A DNA stretch of 64,000 nt from Chromatiaceae bacterium (GCA_013426805.1 JACDZG010000026.1:1-64000), one strand, 5' to 3'. Counted from the first letter of the stretch, positions 25,429 to 34,881 are shown. The notes: generated by a model not told the origin, from the letters alone. Made by a program: numbers and translations.

Positions 25429-26504
25429 TGGCACCCACCCGCGGTTGGACACGGCGGTTGCTCACGCACGATCCGGCGGGTCAGTCCTTGCCGGATATGC
25501 TGTTGGTGTTCATGCAGGGGCGCCAACCAGGGCCACCGGTAGCAGTTGATGTGGTACATCGTTCGGAAGTCCTCCGCCCATTTGGTATGCCAGTCCATGA
25601 CCGGGCCATAGAACTCGATCGCGGCAATGCGCGCATCCGCGAAGGCCAATCGAAAGGATGCCTGGCGCAGGAGTGCCGCCGGAGATGAGGTGGTCTGAGT
25701 CTCGTCGTAGGTGGTCTTGAGCCAGTTGAGGGTGCCGCTGCCGTGGATGCAGAAATCGATCGCGACCAGTCGCTCGTTGTAAAAAAAACGGTAGACCAAG
25801 GCGTCACCGGTTTGCGCATAGGTCTCCAGCAGGGCGCGATAGAAGGCTCCCTGCACATTGTCCGCCGCGACCGCGGTCCCCGTGCGCGTTTTCCAGCCCG
25901 CGCTTTCCAGTCGGCCGTAGTCGGCGACCGCCGCGGCCATCGCCTCGGGCTTGGTTGTCACCTCCAGTCGCGGCTGGATCCCTTCGCGCTCCAGGCGATT
26001 GAGTTGGCGCCGGAGATTGTGGCGCAGATTCTTGCCGCGGCGTGCCCAATAGTCCTCGAAGGTGCCGTTGACGCTGATCCGGGCGGTGTGAATGTAGTCC
26101 AGGGTCCGTAGTCCGGGAGTGGGGTACGGCCGCGGCGACACGCGCGGGTCCTGCTGTTGTAACCCGAGCAACAGTACGGAACCGGGAAGGCTTCGCAGCA
26201 AGGTCCGGGCGGCCTCGCCGTGGTCCAGATCAGGGGCGGTCAGCCACAGACCAAGTGGCGCTTGGGCCGGTTGGATACTGGTCCAGACCAGTGGACGTGC
26301 CGGTTCAATCAGGGACATCGCGACCGGTGCCCCGGCGTTCGTCGCGATCCCGAGGCGCATCCGGCCGTGGCCGAAGAACCGCAGCAGCAGTGTGACGAAA
26401 CGTGCCTGCAGCAGTGCGCTTCCGCTGCCGAGGTGGTTGATCGTGTCCCAGAGCGCGGCGCAGCTTGGAAAGTCTGTGGCGGGGGTGAAGTCCCACTTGA
26501 TCAC
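25416..26504 (-). CDS. FemAB/GNAT-like acyltransferase, copy 1
   Basis: 362 residues if it starts at the GTG at 26504 (VIKWDFTPATDF); an ATG at 26633 would add 43 Pro/Arg-rich residues and overlap the aminotransferase gene by 32 bp, which seems less likely. Key segments are ISVNGTFEDYWARRGKNLRH, NLRRQLNRLEREG, YGRLESAGWKTRTGTAV, VYRFFYNERLVAIDFCIHG and TLNWLKTTYDE. This is the same fold as the following gene, with the DYW-RxGKNLRHNLRR pattern of Acetyltransf_6 enzymes. The pair plus an aminotransferase suggests amino-sugar N-acylation. Confidence 0.75.
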   Translation of the reverse strand: MIKWDFTPATDFPSCAALWDTINHLGSGSALLQARFVTLLLRFFGHGRMRLGIATNAGAPVAMSLIEPARPLVWTSIQPAQAPLGLWLTAPDLDHGEAARTLLRSLPGSVLLLGLQQQDPRVSPRPYPTPGLRTLDYIHTARISVNGTFEDYWARRGKNLRHNLRRQLNRLEREGIQPRLEVTTKPEAMAAAVADYGRLESAGWKTRTGTAVAADNVQGAFYRALLETYAQTGDALVYRFFYNERLVAIDFCIHGSGTLNWLKTTYDETQTTSSPAALLRQASFRLAFADARIAAIEFYGPVMDWHTKWAEDFRTMYHINCYRWPWLAPLHEHQQHIRQGLTRRIVREQPPCPTAGGCQCAY

Positions 26505-26601
26505 GTGCGACCCCACAGGAAGGGTTGCGGCCGCGGAGTGTCGTGCCTGGGTCGCCGGCCGGCACCGGTCCGGGGGCCTGGCGGCAGCCGGCCTGTGATG
26601 G

Positions 26602-27819
26602 TCATTGAGCACCTGCCGCAGAGTCCAGCGCACTGATCAGCATCCGGATGATCCAATCGACCTCCTGAGTGGTCAGCGCTTGATGACAAGGAAACTGGAG
26701 CAGATGATCGGCGTAGTCGATACTCACAGGGCACGTGGCGGCGGTCACCCGCGCATCGAGAAACTCGCCGAAACGGATGATCGGCACGCGTTGACATTTG
26801 AGCTCAATGAAGACCGGCAGGCAGTCGTTCACATAGAGCGGGAAGACTTGCGGAACCGTGCTGGTCGGCAGCGGGTCGCACAAAGGGTGACAATCGTGGC
26901 GTCCCCGCACCGCCCGCAAATAGGCGGCATAGTTCGCCCGGCGGCGCTCCGCCAAGCGCTGTGTGGCCCCGCGATGCAGCAGCGTGCGACTGACCCGGGT
27001 TGCCTGCCGGTGGAGCCAGTGGGGGTCCAGCGCATACTCCGTCCGGCCTTGGTATTCACGTGCCGCAGCGGCTGGTGGGCGCAGTGGCCCGCGGTCCGGG
27101 GTCACCTGCCGCGGCTGGTCGACGCGCCCTTGGAGGAGCGGTCCGAGAAGTGCCGGTCGGCGGTTTTCGAGCGCGCTTTCCAGTAGATTGTAGGCTGCTT
27201 TCAATTCGTCCCGCAGCAGTGGTTTCTGGAGCACGAGGCCCGTGAGATCCCGTCGGGCGGACGCCAGCAGACCACCGAAACCGATCGGCAGGAATTTCAT
27301 GGTGCTCGCGATTGCGTAGTCGCCAACCGCACCCACCGGCGCTTCGGCGGTGCCTCCGAACAGCGCATGGCTGCAATCCTCGATCAACCAGACCTTGGCC
27401 CGGTCCGCCAAGTGGCGTACCGCGCTCAGATTCTGCACCAAGCCGAAGTAATGCACGACGATTACGGCGCCAATGCGGGCGGTTAGGCGGGATTCCAGGT
27501 CGGCGGTGCGCACGCTGGTGTTGGTCGCGATGGGATAAAAAACCGGCTCCAGGCCCAGGATATGCAGCGGTTCGAGCATCGCCAGACAATGGTAAGCGGG
27601 CACCAGGACGCCATCGCCGCGGGTGAGTCCAGCGTGTCTCAGGGCGTGATAGAGCGCATAGCGGCCGCTGTGCAGGTAGCGGCGATGCGTCAGCCCCAGG
27701 ACGCCGGGCGGCGCCGGTCCCTGGTCGCGAGCCGCGGCGCCGGGTCGCGGAACCGGCAGCGCGGGGACCAGCGGTTGCTGGAACTCGTTCGCGTTGTAGT
27801 CGGCCGCGCGATGGATCAT
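26602..27819 (-). CDS. DegT/DnrJ/EryC1/StrS-family PLP aminotransferase
   Basis: 405 residues. The N-terminal region has RRYLHSGRYALYHALRHAGL and GDGVLVPAYHCLAMLEPLHI. The core follows with IGAVIVVHYFGL, KVWLIEDCSHALFG (cofactor Asp) and IASTMKFLPIGFGGLL, where the Lys is the likely PLP Schiff base. Members make amino sugars or similar surface-polysaccharide precursors. It heads a three-gene minus-strand operon with two FemAB/GNAT-like transferases. The upstream gap holds no clear promoter. Confidence 0.8.
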   Translation of the reverse strand: MIHRAADYNANEFQQPLVPALPVPRPGAAARDQGPAPPGVLGLTHRRYLHSGRYALYHALRHAGLTRGDGVLVPAYHCLAMLEPLHILGLEPVFYPIATNTSVRTADLESRLTARIGAVIVVHYFGLVQNLSAVRHLADRAKVWLIEDCSHALFGGTAEAPVGAVGDYAIASTMKFLPIGFGGLLASARRDLTGLVLQKPLLRDELKAAYNLLESALENRRPALLGPLLQGRVDQPRQVTPDRGPLRPPAAAAREYQGRTEYALDPHWLHRQATRVSRTLLHRGATQRLAERRRANYAAYLRAVRGRHDCHPLCDPLPTSTVPQVFPLYVNDCLPVFIELKCQRVPIIRFGEFLDARVTAATCPVSIDYADHLLQFPCHQALTTQEVDWIIRMLISALDSAAGAQ

Positions 27820-28107
27820 GGTTGTTGCATTCTACACCCGGCAGCCTGCATCAGGGCGCACCCCCGCGCAGCCCTGAAGCATAACCCATTCGCCGGCTGA
27901 CATCGGGCGGCGTCAGCGCCGGTCGGCGCTGGCGTTGGCGGTTGCGGGGTGGGTTGGCGCGGACCGGGGGTGGGCAACGGGACGCCCTGGCGGATGCCGG
28001 GAAGGTGGTCGGACCGGTCGCGTACGTGCACCACGGTGGGCCAGGCCAGCGGTTGCCGGCTTCGGTGGTGGCCGGCGGTCGGGATGCGACGCCGTGCCCG
28101 GCGGCGC

Positions 28108-28953
28108 TTATTCGAGCTGAAGCTGCCACGGCGGGGCCAGCAGGCGACGCATCCGCGCGGGGTCGAGCCAAGGGGCGGCGCAGGAGGCGCGGATGAAGGC
28201 GATGGCACCGCGCACGCCCAGTTGTCGATAGAGGTCACGCAGGTGGCGGGCGAAGCGCGCCAGGGTAGTGAACACATGCGCCTGGCGCATCAGGCAGTGA
28301 TCACCCTGCATGGCATTCCAGTCCAGGGCAAAGGCGTGCTCATACTGATCGCCCTGATGTTTCTCCACCAACAAGCCGGCCTTGATGCCCCTGCGGTAGC
28401 GGGCGCCCGGATTGCAGCGTTCATGAACCGTGGCGTGGCTGAGCGGCTGGCTGGCGAGCCAGGCGTGGCGGGCGTGCTTGGTCAGGCGCGCGCCCTGTGC
28501 ACGTCGGGCTGCACGGCGTGCAAGGCATGGAACTCCTCCCAGACCGTGGACAGGTCCTGGTCTTTGAGCACGATCATGAACTGCCAATGGGACTGACGGC
28601 AGCGGTGCATCACCGGCCCGTTGGCATAGAGACCATCGAGTAGCAGCAGGATCGGCAGGCGCGGGAACAGCGCCTTGATCCGGGCGCTCAGGCGGGCGAA
28701 CGCGCGCAGTTCGCAGTCTTGTTTGCAACTCCCGGCACAGGACACGCACCTGCCCGCTGACCGCCGTCTCGCGGGCCTGCTGTTCCGCGGCGATGGTGGC
28801 ATCGGCCGAGTAGCCGTTGGGCAAGGGCGCGGGTCTCCGGGGAACCAATCCGTCCTGGCGCTGCTGGGTGCGTAGCGTCTGTTCCTGCCGGCGTTGGTGC
28901 GACCGTTGCTCTTTGATGGCCGCACGTGACGGGCGGCGGCAGGGTTTGCTCAT
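28108..28953 (-). pseudogene. DDE-type transposase partner of the DUF4338 gene, frameshifted
   Basis: The ATG at 28953 overlaps the DUF4338 stop by 4 bp and reads SKPCRRPSRAAIKEQRSHQR. Around 28740 the frame shifts to KALFPRLPILLLLDGLYANG, WQFMIVLKDQDLSTVWEEF; then, after a deletion near 28490, the first frame resumes with RHAWLASQPLSHATVHERCN, IKAGLLVEKHQGDQYEHAFA, LDWNAMQGDHCLMRQAHVF. The DGLYANGP and VEKHQGxxYEHAF segments are hallmarks of the transposases that travel with DUF4338 proteins. It should be inactive. Confidence 0.7.
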
Positions 28954-29522
28954 GGCGTCGCCTCCCCGGACGTGGCGCACAGGCGCTCGCGCCACTGCGC
29001 GCATAAGGGCTTGACCCACACCTGGCGCGGGGCACTGTGATAGGTCCGGCCCGGTCGCGCCAGCCCGCTCCCGCTGGTTTCCCCCAGCAGTTCCCACCCG
29101 GCGGCCCGGTAGCAGGTGCCGGCGTAGTGGCGCGGATCGACGAAGGTCTCCAGCAACAGCGGCGCAAACCCCCAGTGCTCGAGCCAGTCGGCGCGCACCC
29201 GCCGCGCCAGTTGTCCCAGCACATGGCTCGCCAGGTGCGGGACCCGCACGTGGGGAAAGATCAGGAAGCGGCTGTTGTTGAGTACCCGTACCCGGTTGGC
29301 CCGGCGCGCCTGGGCGTCCCACCCGATCCAGCCATCACGCACCGCCAGCGCGCGCGCCGCGCCCGCCAGCAGGAGGCAGCCCACGCGCTGCTCGCCGGCG
29401 GTGATGAAGTAGCGCAGCCGGTAGCCGAAGGCGCCCTGGTAGCCCAAGGGGTGCCAACGCGCGACGAGCGCATTCCACTGCGCCACCGCCGCGGCGTCGG
29501 CGCGCACCGGCGCCAAGCGCAC
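28950..29522 (-). CDS. DUF4338 (DruA-like) protein of a transposable element
   Basis: 190 residues: WNALVARWHPLGYQGAFGYR, LRYFITAGEQRVGCLLLAGA, DGWIGWDAQARRANRVRVLN, NSRFLIFPHVRVPHLASHVL, LLETFVDPRHYAGTCYRAAG. The DUF4338 fold is shared with DruA of the Druantia defence system but is more often a companion of a transposase, as here. This ORF is intact while the downstream transposase is broken. Terminal inverted repeats of the element were not found by eye. Confidence 0.75.
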   Translation of the reverse strand: MRLAPVRADAAAVAQWNALVARWHPLGYQGAFGYRLRYFITAGEQRVGCLLLAGAARALAVRDGWIGWDAQARRANRVRVLNNSRFLIFPHVRVPHLASHVLGQLARRVRADWLEHWGFAPLLLETFVDPRHYAGTCYRAAGWELLGETSGSGLARPGRTYHSAPRQVWVKPLCAQWRERLCATSGEATP

Positions 29523-29685
29523 TCATCGTTCCCCCGACAGAACCGCAGACCGATTACCCTAACTGTAATCCTGCCGGAAGCCCGCAGCGGTGTCTACCCC
29601 CTTGTGCGAACTTAACTTTCGTTAATCCTCGCCAGCCCGCGCCGTGACTGCGGTCACGCGGTCATGCTTCAGGGCTGGTCAACAC

Positions 29686-29937
29686 GTGCCATCGATACGC
29701 ATCGACGAGGAGACTCAGCGGCGCTTGAACGAGGTCTGTCGCCGCCACGGGTGCAGTAAGAGCGACGCGGTGAAGCGCAGCTTGGAGGTCTGGCTGACCA
29801 GTCTGGAGCCGATGCCCGACGACGCCTACGTCCTCGGGGCGGACCTCTTCGATCTTGGGGGTGCCGCTGAGCCGCTGGCCGATCCGCTGCGGCGGCAGAT
29901 CTGGGAGCGCTTACATGCCAAGTACCGTTCTGGTTGA
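29686..29937 (+). CDS. Ribbon-helix-helix (CopG-type) antitoxin
   Basis: 83 residues from the GTG at 29686: VPSIRIDEETQRRLNEVCRR, HGCSKSDAVKRSLEVWL. The short N-terminal strand and two helices are the MetJ/Arc/CopG DNA-binding fold; the C-terminal tail (LRRQIWERLHAKY) would hold the toxin. Its last 23 bases overlap the start of a PIN-type ORF, as in vapBC-like pairs. The toxin itself is truncated (next entry), so the antitoxin is an orphan. Confidence 0.75.
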   Translation: MPSIRIDEETQRRLNEVCRRHGCSKSDAVKRSLEVWLTSLEPMPDDAYVLGADLFDLGGAAEPLADPLRRQIWERLHAKYRSG

Positions 29938-29961
29938 CATGATCTCGAAACAATGGCCGGA
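29915..29961 (+). pseudogene. 5' stub of a PIN-domain toxin
   Basis: An ATG at 29915 inside the antitoxin gene reads MPSTVLVD, the usual first strand and first catalytic Asp of PIN-domain ribonucleases, then runs into a palindromic element at 29960 with no further similarity. The rest of the toxin is gone. Confidence 0.5.
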
Positions 29962-30061
29962 TGGGGCGTTCGCCCCGTCCGAAACGTTTTCCTCGAACCT
30001 GCCGGTTCCGATCAGCGCTCGGCCACGGAGCAAACGTTCGGGGCGGGGCGAATGCCCCGTC
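29960..30061. repeat. Composite inverted-repeat element that truncates the PIN toxin
   Basis: Arms of 29 bases (29960-29988 and 30033-30061; gatggggcgttcgcccc... and its imperfect complement) enclose 44 bases. Each arm is itself a small palindrome around ggggcg-ttcg-cgcccc. Further ggggc/gcccc strings continue to about 30095. Confidence 0.7.
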
Positions 30062-30170
30062 CCGCCGCGGTTGATGGGGCAAACCCCGTCCGGCTTGTCG
30101 GCGCTGATTGCTATGGCATACCCCGTCCTGTTTGGTGAAACGAGTGCAACGATACTGACGGTCGCGTAGA

Positions 30171-31118
30171 TCAGTGTTTCGCCCGCAGGAACGCGCTCAG
30201 GTGGGCCGCGGTCTCGGCCGGACGCTCCAGCATGGGTAGATGCCCTGCGCGAGGGAGTTTGACCAATCGGCTGCCGGGCAGTCGCTTCTGCAGTGCCGCC
30301 GCTCCGTCGATCGGGTAGATCGCGTCCGCTTCGCCCCACAGGATCAGCACTGGAACCTTGGCATTCAGCGGTTTGTCCAGTGGTTTCTGGTCCAGCACCG
30401 CGTCGTAGAGATTCACGATATCCCAGATTTGCTGGTAGTGCCGGTTGTAGGTCACGTAGTTTTTCAGCAATGGATCCCGGAAGTCAGCCGGAACCTCGGG
30501 TGGGTCCGCGAACAGCAGGCTCATTTCGAGATCGAACTGGGCGGGATCAATGGGGATAAAGGGGTTGATGCCGTCTTTGATGGCCTGGCGGACCCGCGGT
30601 CCCCACTCGATCACGCCGAGTGGCGGGCCGATGAAGGCCAGTCGGCTTGCGCGATCGGGGTACCGTTCAACGTAAATGGCGGCGATGGTTCCGCCCATGG
30701 AGTTTCCGGCCAGGTTGAACTTTCTTAGCCCCAGTGTGCTAACGAACCCCTGGAGGCGCTCGGCCTGCGCACCCAGGTCATAGGCCGTCACGTCAAATCC
30801 GTTGCTCTGGCCGAACCCTGGGAGGTCCGGGGCGATGGCATCGAATCCGGCCCCAGCGAGCGCGCACAGGACCGCGTGCCATTGTTCCTTTTGCGCGAAG
30901 AGCCCGTGCAACAGCACGATCTGAGGACCTTGCCCGGAGCGACTGTAGTGGATGGTACCGCCGTCCAGTTCAAGGCTTGCGGACGCGATGGAGCAGCCGG
31001 TATCTGCTCCTTGGACATCGGCGCGGCCCGCACCGGCCCACAGCAATAGGGCTAGGAGGGCGGCAGCGCGTGCGGCCCGGATCAACAGGGGCGTCGGAAG
31101 GCGCGAATGGGCAGGCAT
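30171..31118 (-). CDS. Exported alpha/beta hydrolase
   Basis: 315 residues. A signal peptide or N-terminal anchor (LLIRAARAAALLALLLWAGAGRA) is followed by the hydrolase core: VLLHGLFAQKEQW (oxyanion HG), LPGFGQSNG, FNLAGNSMGGTIAAIYVERY (nucleophile Ser in GNSMGG), LILWGEADAIYP (acid Asp) and RAGHLPMLERP (His). All three catalytic residues are present. It directly follows a FadL-type porin with no gap between start and stop, so it may process lipids or esters imported or exported by that porin. Exact substrate unknown. Confidence 0.85.
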   Translation of the reverse strand: MPAHSRLPTPLLIRAARAAALLALLLWAGAGRADVQGADTGCSIASASLELDGGTIHYSRSGQGPQIVLLHGLFAQKEQWHAVLCALAGAGFDAIAPDLPGFGQSNGFDVTAYDLGAQAERLQGFVSTLGLRKFNLAGNSMGGTIAAIYVERYPDRASRLAFIGPPLGVIEWGPRVRQAIKDGINPFIPIDPAQFDLEMSLLFADPPEVPADFRDPLLKNYVTYNRHYQQIWDIVNLYDAVLDQKPLDKPLNAKVPVLILWGEADAIYPIDGAAALQKRLPGSRLVKLPRAGHLPMLERPAETAAHLSAFLRAKH

Positions 31119-32600
31119 TTAGTTGAACAACCAAGCGAAATTCACGCCCAGTTCATATTGCTCCATGGCGAGCGACGGGGACTGGCCCCCGGTGAATGCG
31201 CCGGGACCCTCGACCGTCTCCTGCGGGGCGTACATCCCCCAAAACGTCAGCTCATAGTTCGGCCGCAGGCGGTAGGTGGCGCCCAGGGTCCAATGGTCCT
31301 GGATATCCCCTGGTGCCAGCGCGTTGAACGCGATCTCTTGGGCGCTGATCGGCTGGCTGCCGTGGCTGTAACCGGCGCGGACGGTGAGCGCATTGTTGAT
31401 CGCGTATTGGACACCAAGTTTGAACACTGTCATGTCACGCCAGCCGAAACCGGCGCCGTTGGAGCCCCCAAGGCAGTAGCTGGGATCATACACGGCTCCT
31501 GGTGAACTGGGCGCGCCAAAGGCGGCGTTGAGGTCGCACCGTTGCGCCAGTTGATTGGTGTTGCCGATGGACTTGACGTCGCTGTACCAGATTTGCTGGA
31601 TGTCGAAGGCGAAGGTCAACTGGCTGGTCGGCTTGAAGGCGAGACCAATGGTCCCGACCGCCGGCATATCGAAATCACCGCCTTCCGCAAACATGTCCTG
31701 GTATTTGTCGAATTCGCCCATGTACATTTTCGTACGATAGGAAATCCCCAAGTCCCATTGCGGGTTCACCGCCCAGAGTGCACCGATCTGGAAGCCGTAA
31801 CCCCACGCGGCGTCATCGCCCCGGTCGGTCAGGTTGGCGGGGGTGTCCGCGCCGGCGCCGCGATTGGCGATCATGCTCTGAGTGAAGGTTTCGGTGAACC
31901 CCTGGAAGGCACCGACGCCGCGCACCTCGATCGTCTGATAGCCGAGCAGGAAGGCGCCGCCGATGGAGAGGTTGTCCACGACCTCCCGCGCATAGCCCAG
32001 CGAAATCCCCAACTGGACCAGGTTCACTCCGGCATTACCGCCGCCCTGGATCGCCGTGCCCGGGATCTGCGGACCGCACGGCGCGGCGGTCGCATCGTGC
32101 GGTGGATTCGCACACCCATTGTTTCCACCAAAGGTGCCTAGGTTCATGAAGGTATCGACGCTGCGGAAATCGGTGTTCATGCCGCCGTTTCCAAACAGGG
32201 CGACGCCGAATGCGCTCTTTGCATCCAAGGGGTGCGTGTAGCCGAAGCTCGGGACAAGGAAGTCGTTGTTCTGGCTTTCGACCGTGTCTGTCCCCAGCGG
32301 GCCGCCGCCGATCGGGGCGTAAGCGCCGGTGGATGGGTTGGGGGTAACACCGGTGTATTCCCGCTTGGGGCTGAACCAGGCCGCTCCGATATCCAGCCGC
32401 TGTACGACCTTGGCCAGCCCGGCCGGATTGCCGACGAGACTCAAGGAGTCCTGGGGCAGGGCGGCCTCGCCCGCGCCGGCCAGGCCCTTGGCGGCAGGCG
32501 AATACGCGTGCGACATATAGCCGTTGGTGGCCTGAGCGGTTTGCAAGGCGACGACTGATGCGAGTCCGAGCGCGAACGCGGCGAATCTGGAAGCAGACAT
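31119..32600 (-). CDS. FadL/OmpP1-type outer-membrane transporter
   Basis: 493 residues with a signal peptide (ALGLASVVALQTAQA). The mature N terminus TNGYMSHAYSPAAKGLAGAG is the plug-type motif of FadL-family proteins, and the rest alternates beta strands, ending in the C-terminal aromatic ...YELGVNFAWLFN typical of outer-membrane barrels. Family members import long-chain fatty acids or other hydrophobic compounds. A sigma70-like promoter lies 87-115 bp upstream. It is co-transcribed with the hydrolase. Confidence 0.85.
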   Translation of the reverse strand: MSASRFAAFALGLASVVALQTAQATNGYMSHAYSPAAKGLAGAGEAALPQDSLSLVGNPAGLAKVVQRLDIGAAWFSPKREYTGVTPNPSTGAYAPIGGGPLGTDTVESQNNDFLVPSFGYTHPLDAKSAFGVALFGNGGMNTDFRSVDTFMNLGTFGGNNGCANPPHDATAAPCGPQIPGTAIQGGGNAGVNLVQLGISLGYAREVVDNLSIGGAFLLGYQTIEVRGVGAFQGFTETFTQSMIANRGAGADTPANLTDRGDDAAWGYGFQIGALWAVNPQWDLGISYRTKMYMGEFDKYQDMFAEGGDFDMPAVGTIGLAFKPTSQLTFAFDIQQIWYSDVKSIGNTNQLAQRCDLNAAFGAPSSPGAVYDPSYCLGGSNGAGFGWRDMTVFKLGVQYAINNALTVRAGYSHGSQPISAQEIAFNALAPGDIQDHWTLGATYRLRPNYELTFWGMYAPQETVEGPGAFTGGQSPSLAMEQYELGVNFAWLFN

Positions 32601-33022
32601 GAGGTCCCCTGGGTGTTGTGATCGCGCTTGTAAGGCGCCGTCGTCAGCGCCAGTCAGCGTGGCGCTTTCACTACAAAGCGAGAATAATAATCCGCGCCGG
32701 GTTGATGAATGTCAATCGCGTGACGACCGAATCGCGATACTTGTCGTCTCGATAAATCGTGGCAGAAATGCTACGGATCGTCTGGGGTTGTCGGTTATCT
32801 GGGGTAACGGGGGGGCGGCGCTTTTTCCGGGTTTGACGACGTGCCGACTGGTTTCGCGCGGGTGAATTCGCCGGATGTCCGGCGTGGTATCCCGCTGCCG
32901 GGTGTTACGCCGGTGACGAAACCCGCGGGGTTGTGACGGCCGCGGGTCCGGTTCCGATGGACGGGGCGAGCGGCGAGTCGCCGGGTCGCTCAGGTGATTG
33001 ACGGAGATCGCCTGATCGGCTG
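32601..33022. other. Intergenic region between the FadL-type gene and ugd
   Basis: No gene. It contains the promoter-like sequence at 32687-32715 for the FadL-type gene. The remaining 300 bases before the ugd stop show no repeat or ORF I can support. Confidence 0.6.
32687..32715 (-). promoter_or_regulatory. Sigma70-like promoter for the FadL-type gene
   Basis: On the minus strand TTGACA (32715-32710) is followed, after 17 bases, by GATTAT (32692-32687). The -35 is consensus and the -10 matches four of six. It points to the FadL-type gene, whose start is about 87 bp downstream. Confidence 0.6.
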
Positions 33023-34360
33023 TCAGGCGGGCTCCGCCGGTACCCGGCCGATCGAGATGTAGGTCAGTCCGGCAGCCACGGCCAGCCGGCCGTCCAGGAT
33101 GTTACGGCCGTCAAAGATAACCGGATGCTTGAGCCTCGCTTTGACGGCCGCGAAGTTGGGGCTGCGAAACTGGCTCCATTCGGTGACCAGGGCGAGTGTG
33201 TCGGCGCCTTCCAGAGCGCTCATGGCGTCTTTGGCAAGCGTGAGATCAGGGCGTTGTCCATACAGGCGTTTGGTTTCGTCCAAGGCGACGGGATCGTAGG
33301 CCTGGACGCGGGCGCCGGCTTCCCAAAGTGCCTCGATCAGGGTTCTGCTGGAGGCCTCGCGCATGTCGTCCGTGTTGGGTTTGAACGACAGGCCCCAGAT
33401 CGCAACGGTGCGACCGCTAAGATTCCCATCAAAATAATCAGAGATTTTTCTGAACAGGACCTCCTTTTGGCGGAAATTGACCGCCTCCACCGCGTGCAGC
33501 AGTTCTGCCGGATATCCCAGGGTGCGCGCGGTCTGCTCCAGTGCGCGCACATCTTTAGGAAAGCAGGAGCCGCCATAGCCACAGCCCGGATAGATGAACT
33601 GGTAGCCGATCCGGGGGTCCGAGCCCATTCCGACGCGCACCTTGTCGATGTCGGCGCCGACGGCCTCGGCGATGTTCGACAACTCGTTCATAAAGCTGAT
33701 CTTGGTCGCCAGCATGGCGTTGGCGGCGTATTTCGTCAGCTCCGCCGAGCGGACATCCATCAGCATCACGCGGTCGTGATTGCGGTTGAACGGAGCGTAG
33801 AGTGCGCGCAGAAGTTCACCGGTGCGCGGATTGTCCGTGCCGACAATGATCCGATCCGGCCGCATGAAGTCCTCGATGGCGGCGCCCTCCTTGAGGAACT
33901 CGGGATTGGAGACGACGTCGAAGTCGACCGCGGTCCCGCGGGCCGCCAGCGTCTCGCGAATACAGCCGGCGACCTTGTCTGCGGTGCCGACCGGTACCGT
34001 TGACTTGTCAACAACGATTCGATACGAATCGAGATGCTGGCCGATGGTTTTGGCCACCGCTAACACATATTGAAGATCTGCCGATCCGTCCTCGTCGGGC
34101 GGCGTGCCGACCGCGATAAACTGAAAGAGGCCATGCTGCACCCCAGCCTCGGCGTCGGTCGAAAAGTTCAACCGCCCGGCCTCACGGTTCGTGCGGATCA
34201 GATCTTCCAGGCCGGGCTCGTGGATGGGCACCCCCCCGCTGTTGAGCAGTGCGATTTTCTGGGGGTCGACGTCGATGCAGAGCACGTTATTGCCGACCTC
34301 GGCGAGGCAGACCCCAGTTACCAGGCCAACATAGCCGCTGCCGAAAATGGTCACGTCCAT
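33023..34360 (-). CDS. ugd: UDP-glucose 6-dehydrogenase
   Basis: 445 residues from the ATG at 34360, preceded by GGAG at a good distance; an in-frame ATG at 34411 is less likely. It oxidises UDP-glucose to UDP-glucuronate for polysaccharide synthesis. The Rossmann motif [18 protein letters not shown], the [10 protein letters not shown] segment, the catalytic lysine region [20 protein letters not shown] and the catalytic Cys in [13 protein letters not shown] are all present. Length and domain order are standard. Single gene with its own upstream region facing the tRNA cluster. Confidence 0.95.
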   Translation of the reverse strand: MDVTIFGSGYVGLVTGVCLAEVGNNVLCIDVDPQKIALLNSGGVPIHEPGLEDLIRTNREAGRLNFSTDAEAGVQHGLFQFIAVGTPPDEDGSADLQYVLAVAKTIGQHLDSYRIVVDKSTVPVGTADKVAGCIRETLAARGTAVDFDVVSNPEFLKEGAAIEDFMRPDRIIVGTDNPRTGELLRALYAPFNRNHDRVMLMDVRSAELTKYAANAMLATKISFMNELSNIAEAVGADIDKVRVGMGSDPRIGYQFIYPGCGYGGSCFPKDVRALEQTARTLGYPAELLHAVEAVNFRQKEVLFRKISDYFDGNLSGRTVAIWGLSFKPNTDDMREASSRTLIEALWEAGARVQAYDPVALDETKRLYGQRPDLTLAKDAMSALEGADTLALVTEWSQFRSPNFAAVKARLKHPVIFDGRNILDGRLAVAAGLTYISIGRVPAEPA

Positions 34361-34531
34361 CGGAGACTCCAAGTCGTTGGAAGATTGACGATGTGCGTCC
34401 CGGCAAACCAACAGGTTCCCAGCGGGCGCGTGGTCGAAGCGGTGATGCGGGTGCAGTGCCGGGTTAGCGAACCGCTTGCGGTCGGGAAATATACCAGCTT
34501 AGCGAGATGCTCCGTTGCTTACAAACCTTTG

Positions 34532-34560
34532 TTGACTTAGCCGCCGTGTGGACCTAAACT
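34532..34560 (+). promoter_or_regulatory. Promoter of the tRNA-tuf operon
   Basis: TTGACT (34532-34537), a 17-base spacer and TAAACT (34555-34560), followed by a GC-rich discriminator (gcgtcgc) typical of stringently controlled stable-RNA promoters. It ends 14 bp before tRNA-Tyr. Confidence 0.75.
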
Positions 34561-34574
34561 GCGTCGCTTGATTC

Positions 34575-34659
34575 GGAGGGGTTCCCGAGCGGTCAAAGGG
34601 ATCAGACTGTAAATCTGACGGCTCAGCCTTCGGAGGTTCGAATCCTCCCCCCTCCACCA
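34575..34659 (+). tRNA. tRNA-Tyr (GTA)
   Basis: 85 nt with an encoded CCA end. Acceptor arm GGAGGGG pairs with CCCCTCC, the long variable arm marks a class II tRNA, and the anticodon loop CTGTAAA gives GTA. First gene of the tRNA-tuf operon. Confidence 0.95.
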
Positions 34660-34769
34660 ACTGAAGACGCATGATCGTGAGCGCGCTCCGCGTCAGGCAG
34701 TCGATGCCGGGCATCGTCGATGACGATGATCGAGGCGCGCTGAGGCGATCCGGTCATCACCGATGTCTC

Positions 34770-34843
34770 GCGGGTGTAGTTCAAAGGTAGAACCTCAGCC
34801 TTCCAAGCTGATGGTGTGGGTTCGATTCCCATCACCCGCTCCA
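34770..34843 (+). tRNA. tRNA-Gly (TCC)
   Basis: 74 nt with encoded CCA. Acceptor GCGGGTG pairs with CACCCGC, the T-loop GTTCGATTC is normal, and the anticodon loop CTTCCAA gives TCC, reading GGA/GGG. Confidence 0.95.
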
Positions 34844-34881
34844 AGCTGCGGATTGGCGTCAGGGCAGCGTAGTGGTTTTTG

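Noticed and set aside
27820-28107. A coding gene between the aminotransferase and the transposase remnant
   Set aside because: Open frames here are Pro/Arg-rich shadows without family features or a ribosome-binding site; nothing supportable was seen in the stretch.
28950-29522. Druantia defence system
   Set aside because: DUF4338 is shared with DruA, but no DruB-E genes are present and a transposase remnant is directly coupled.
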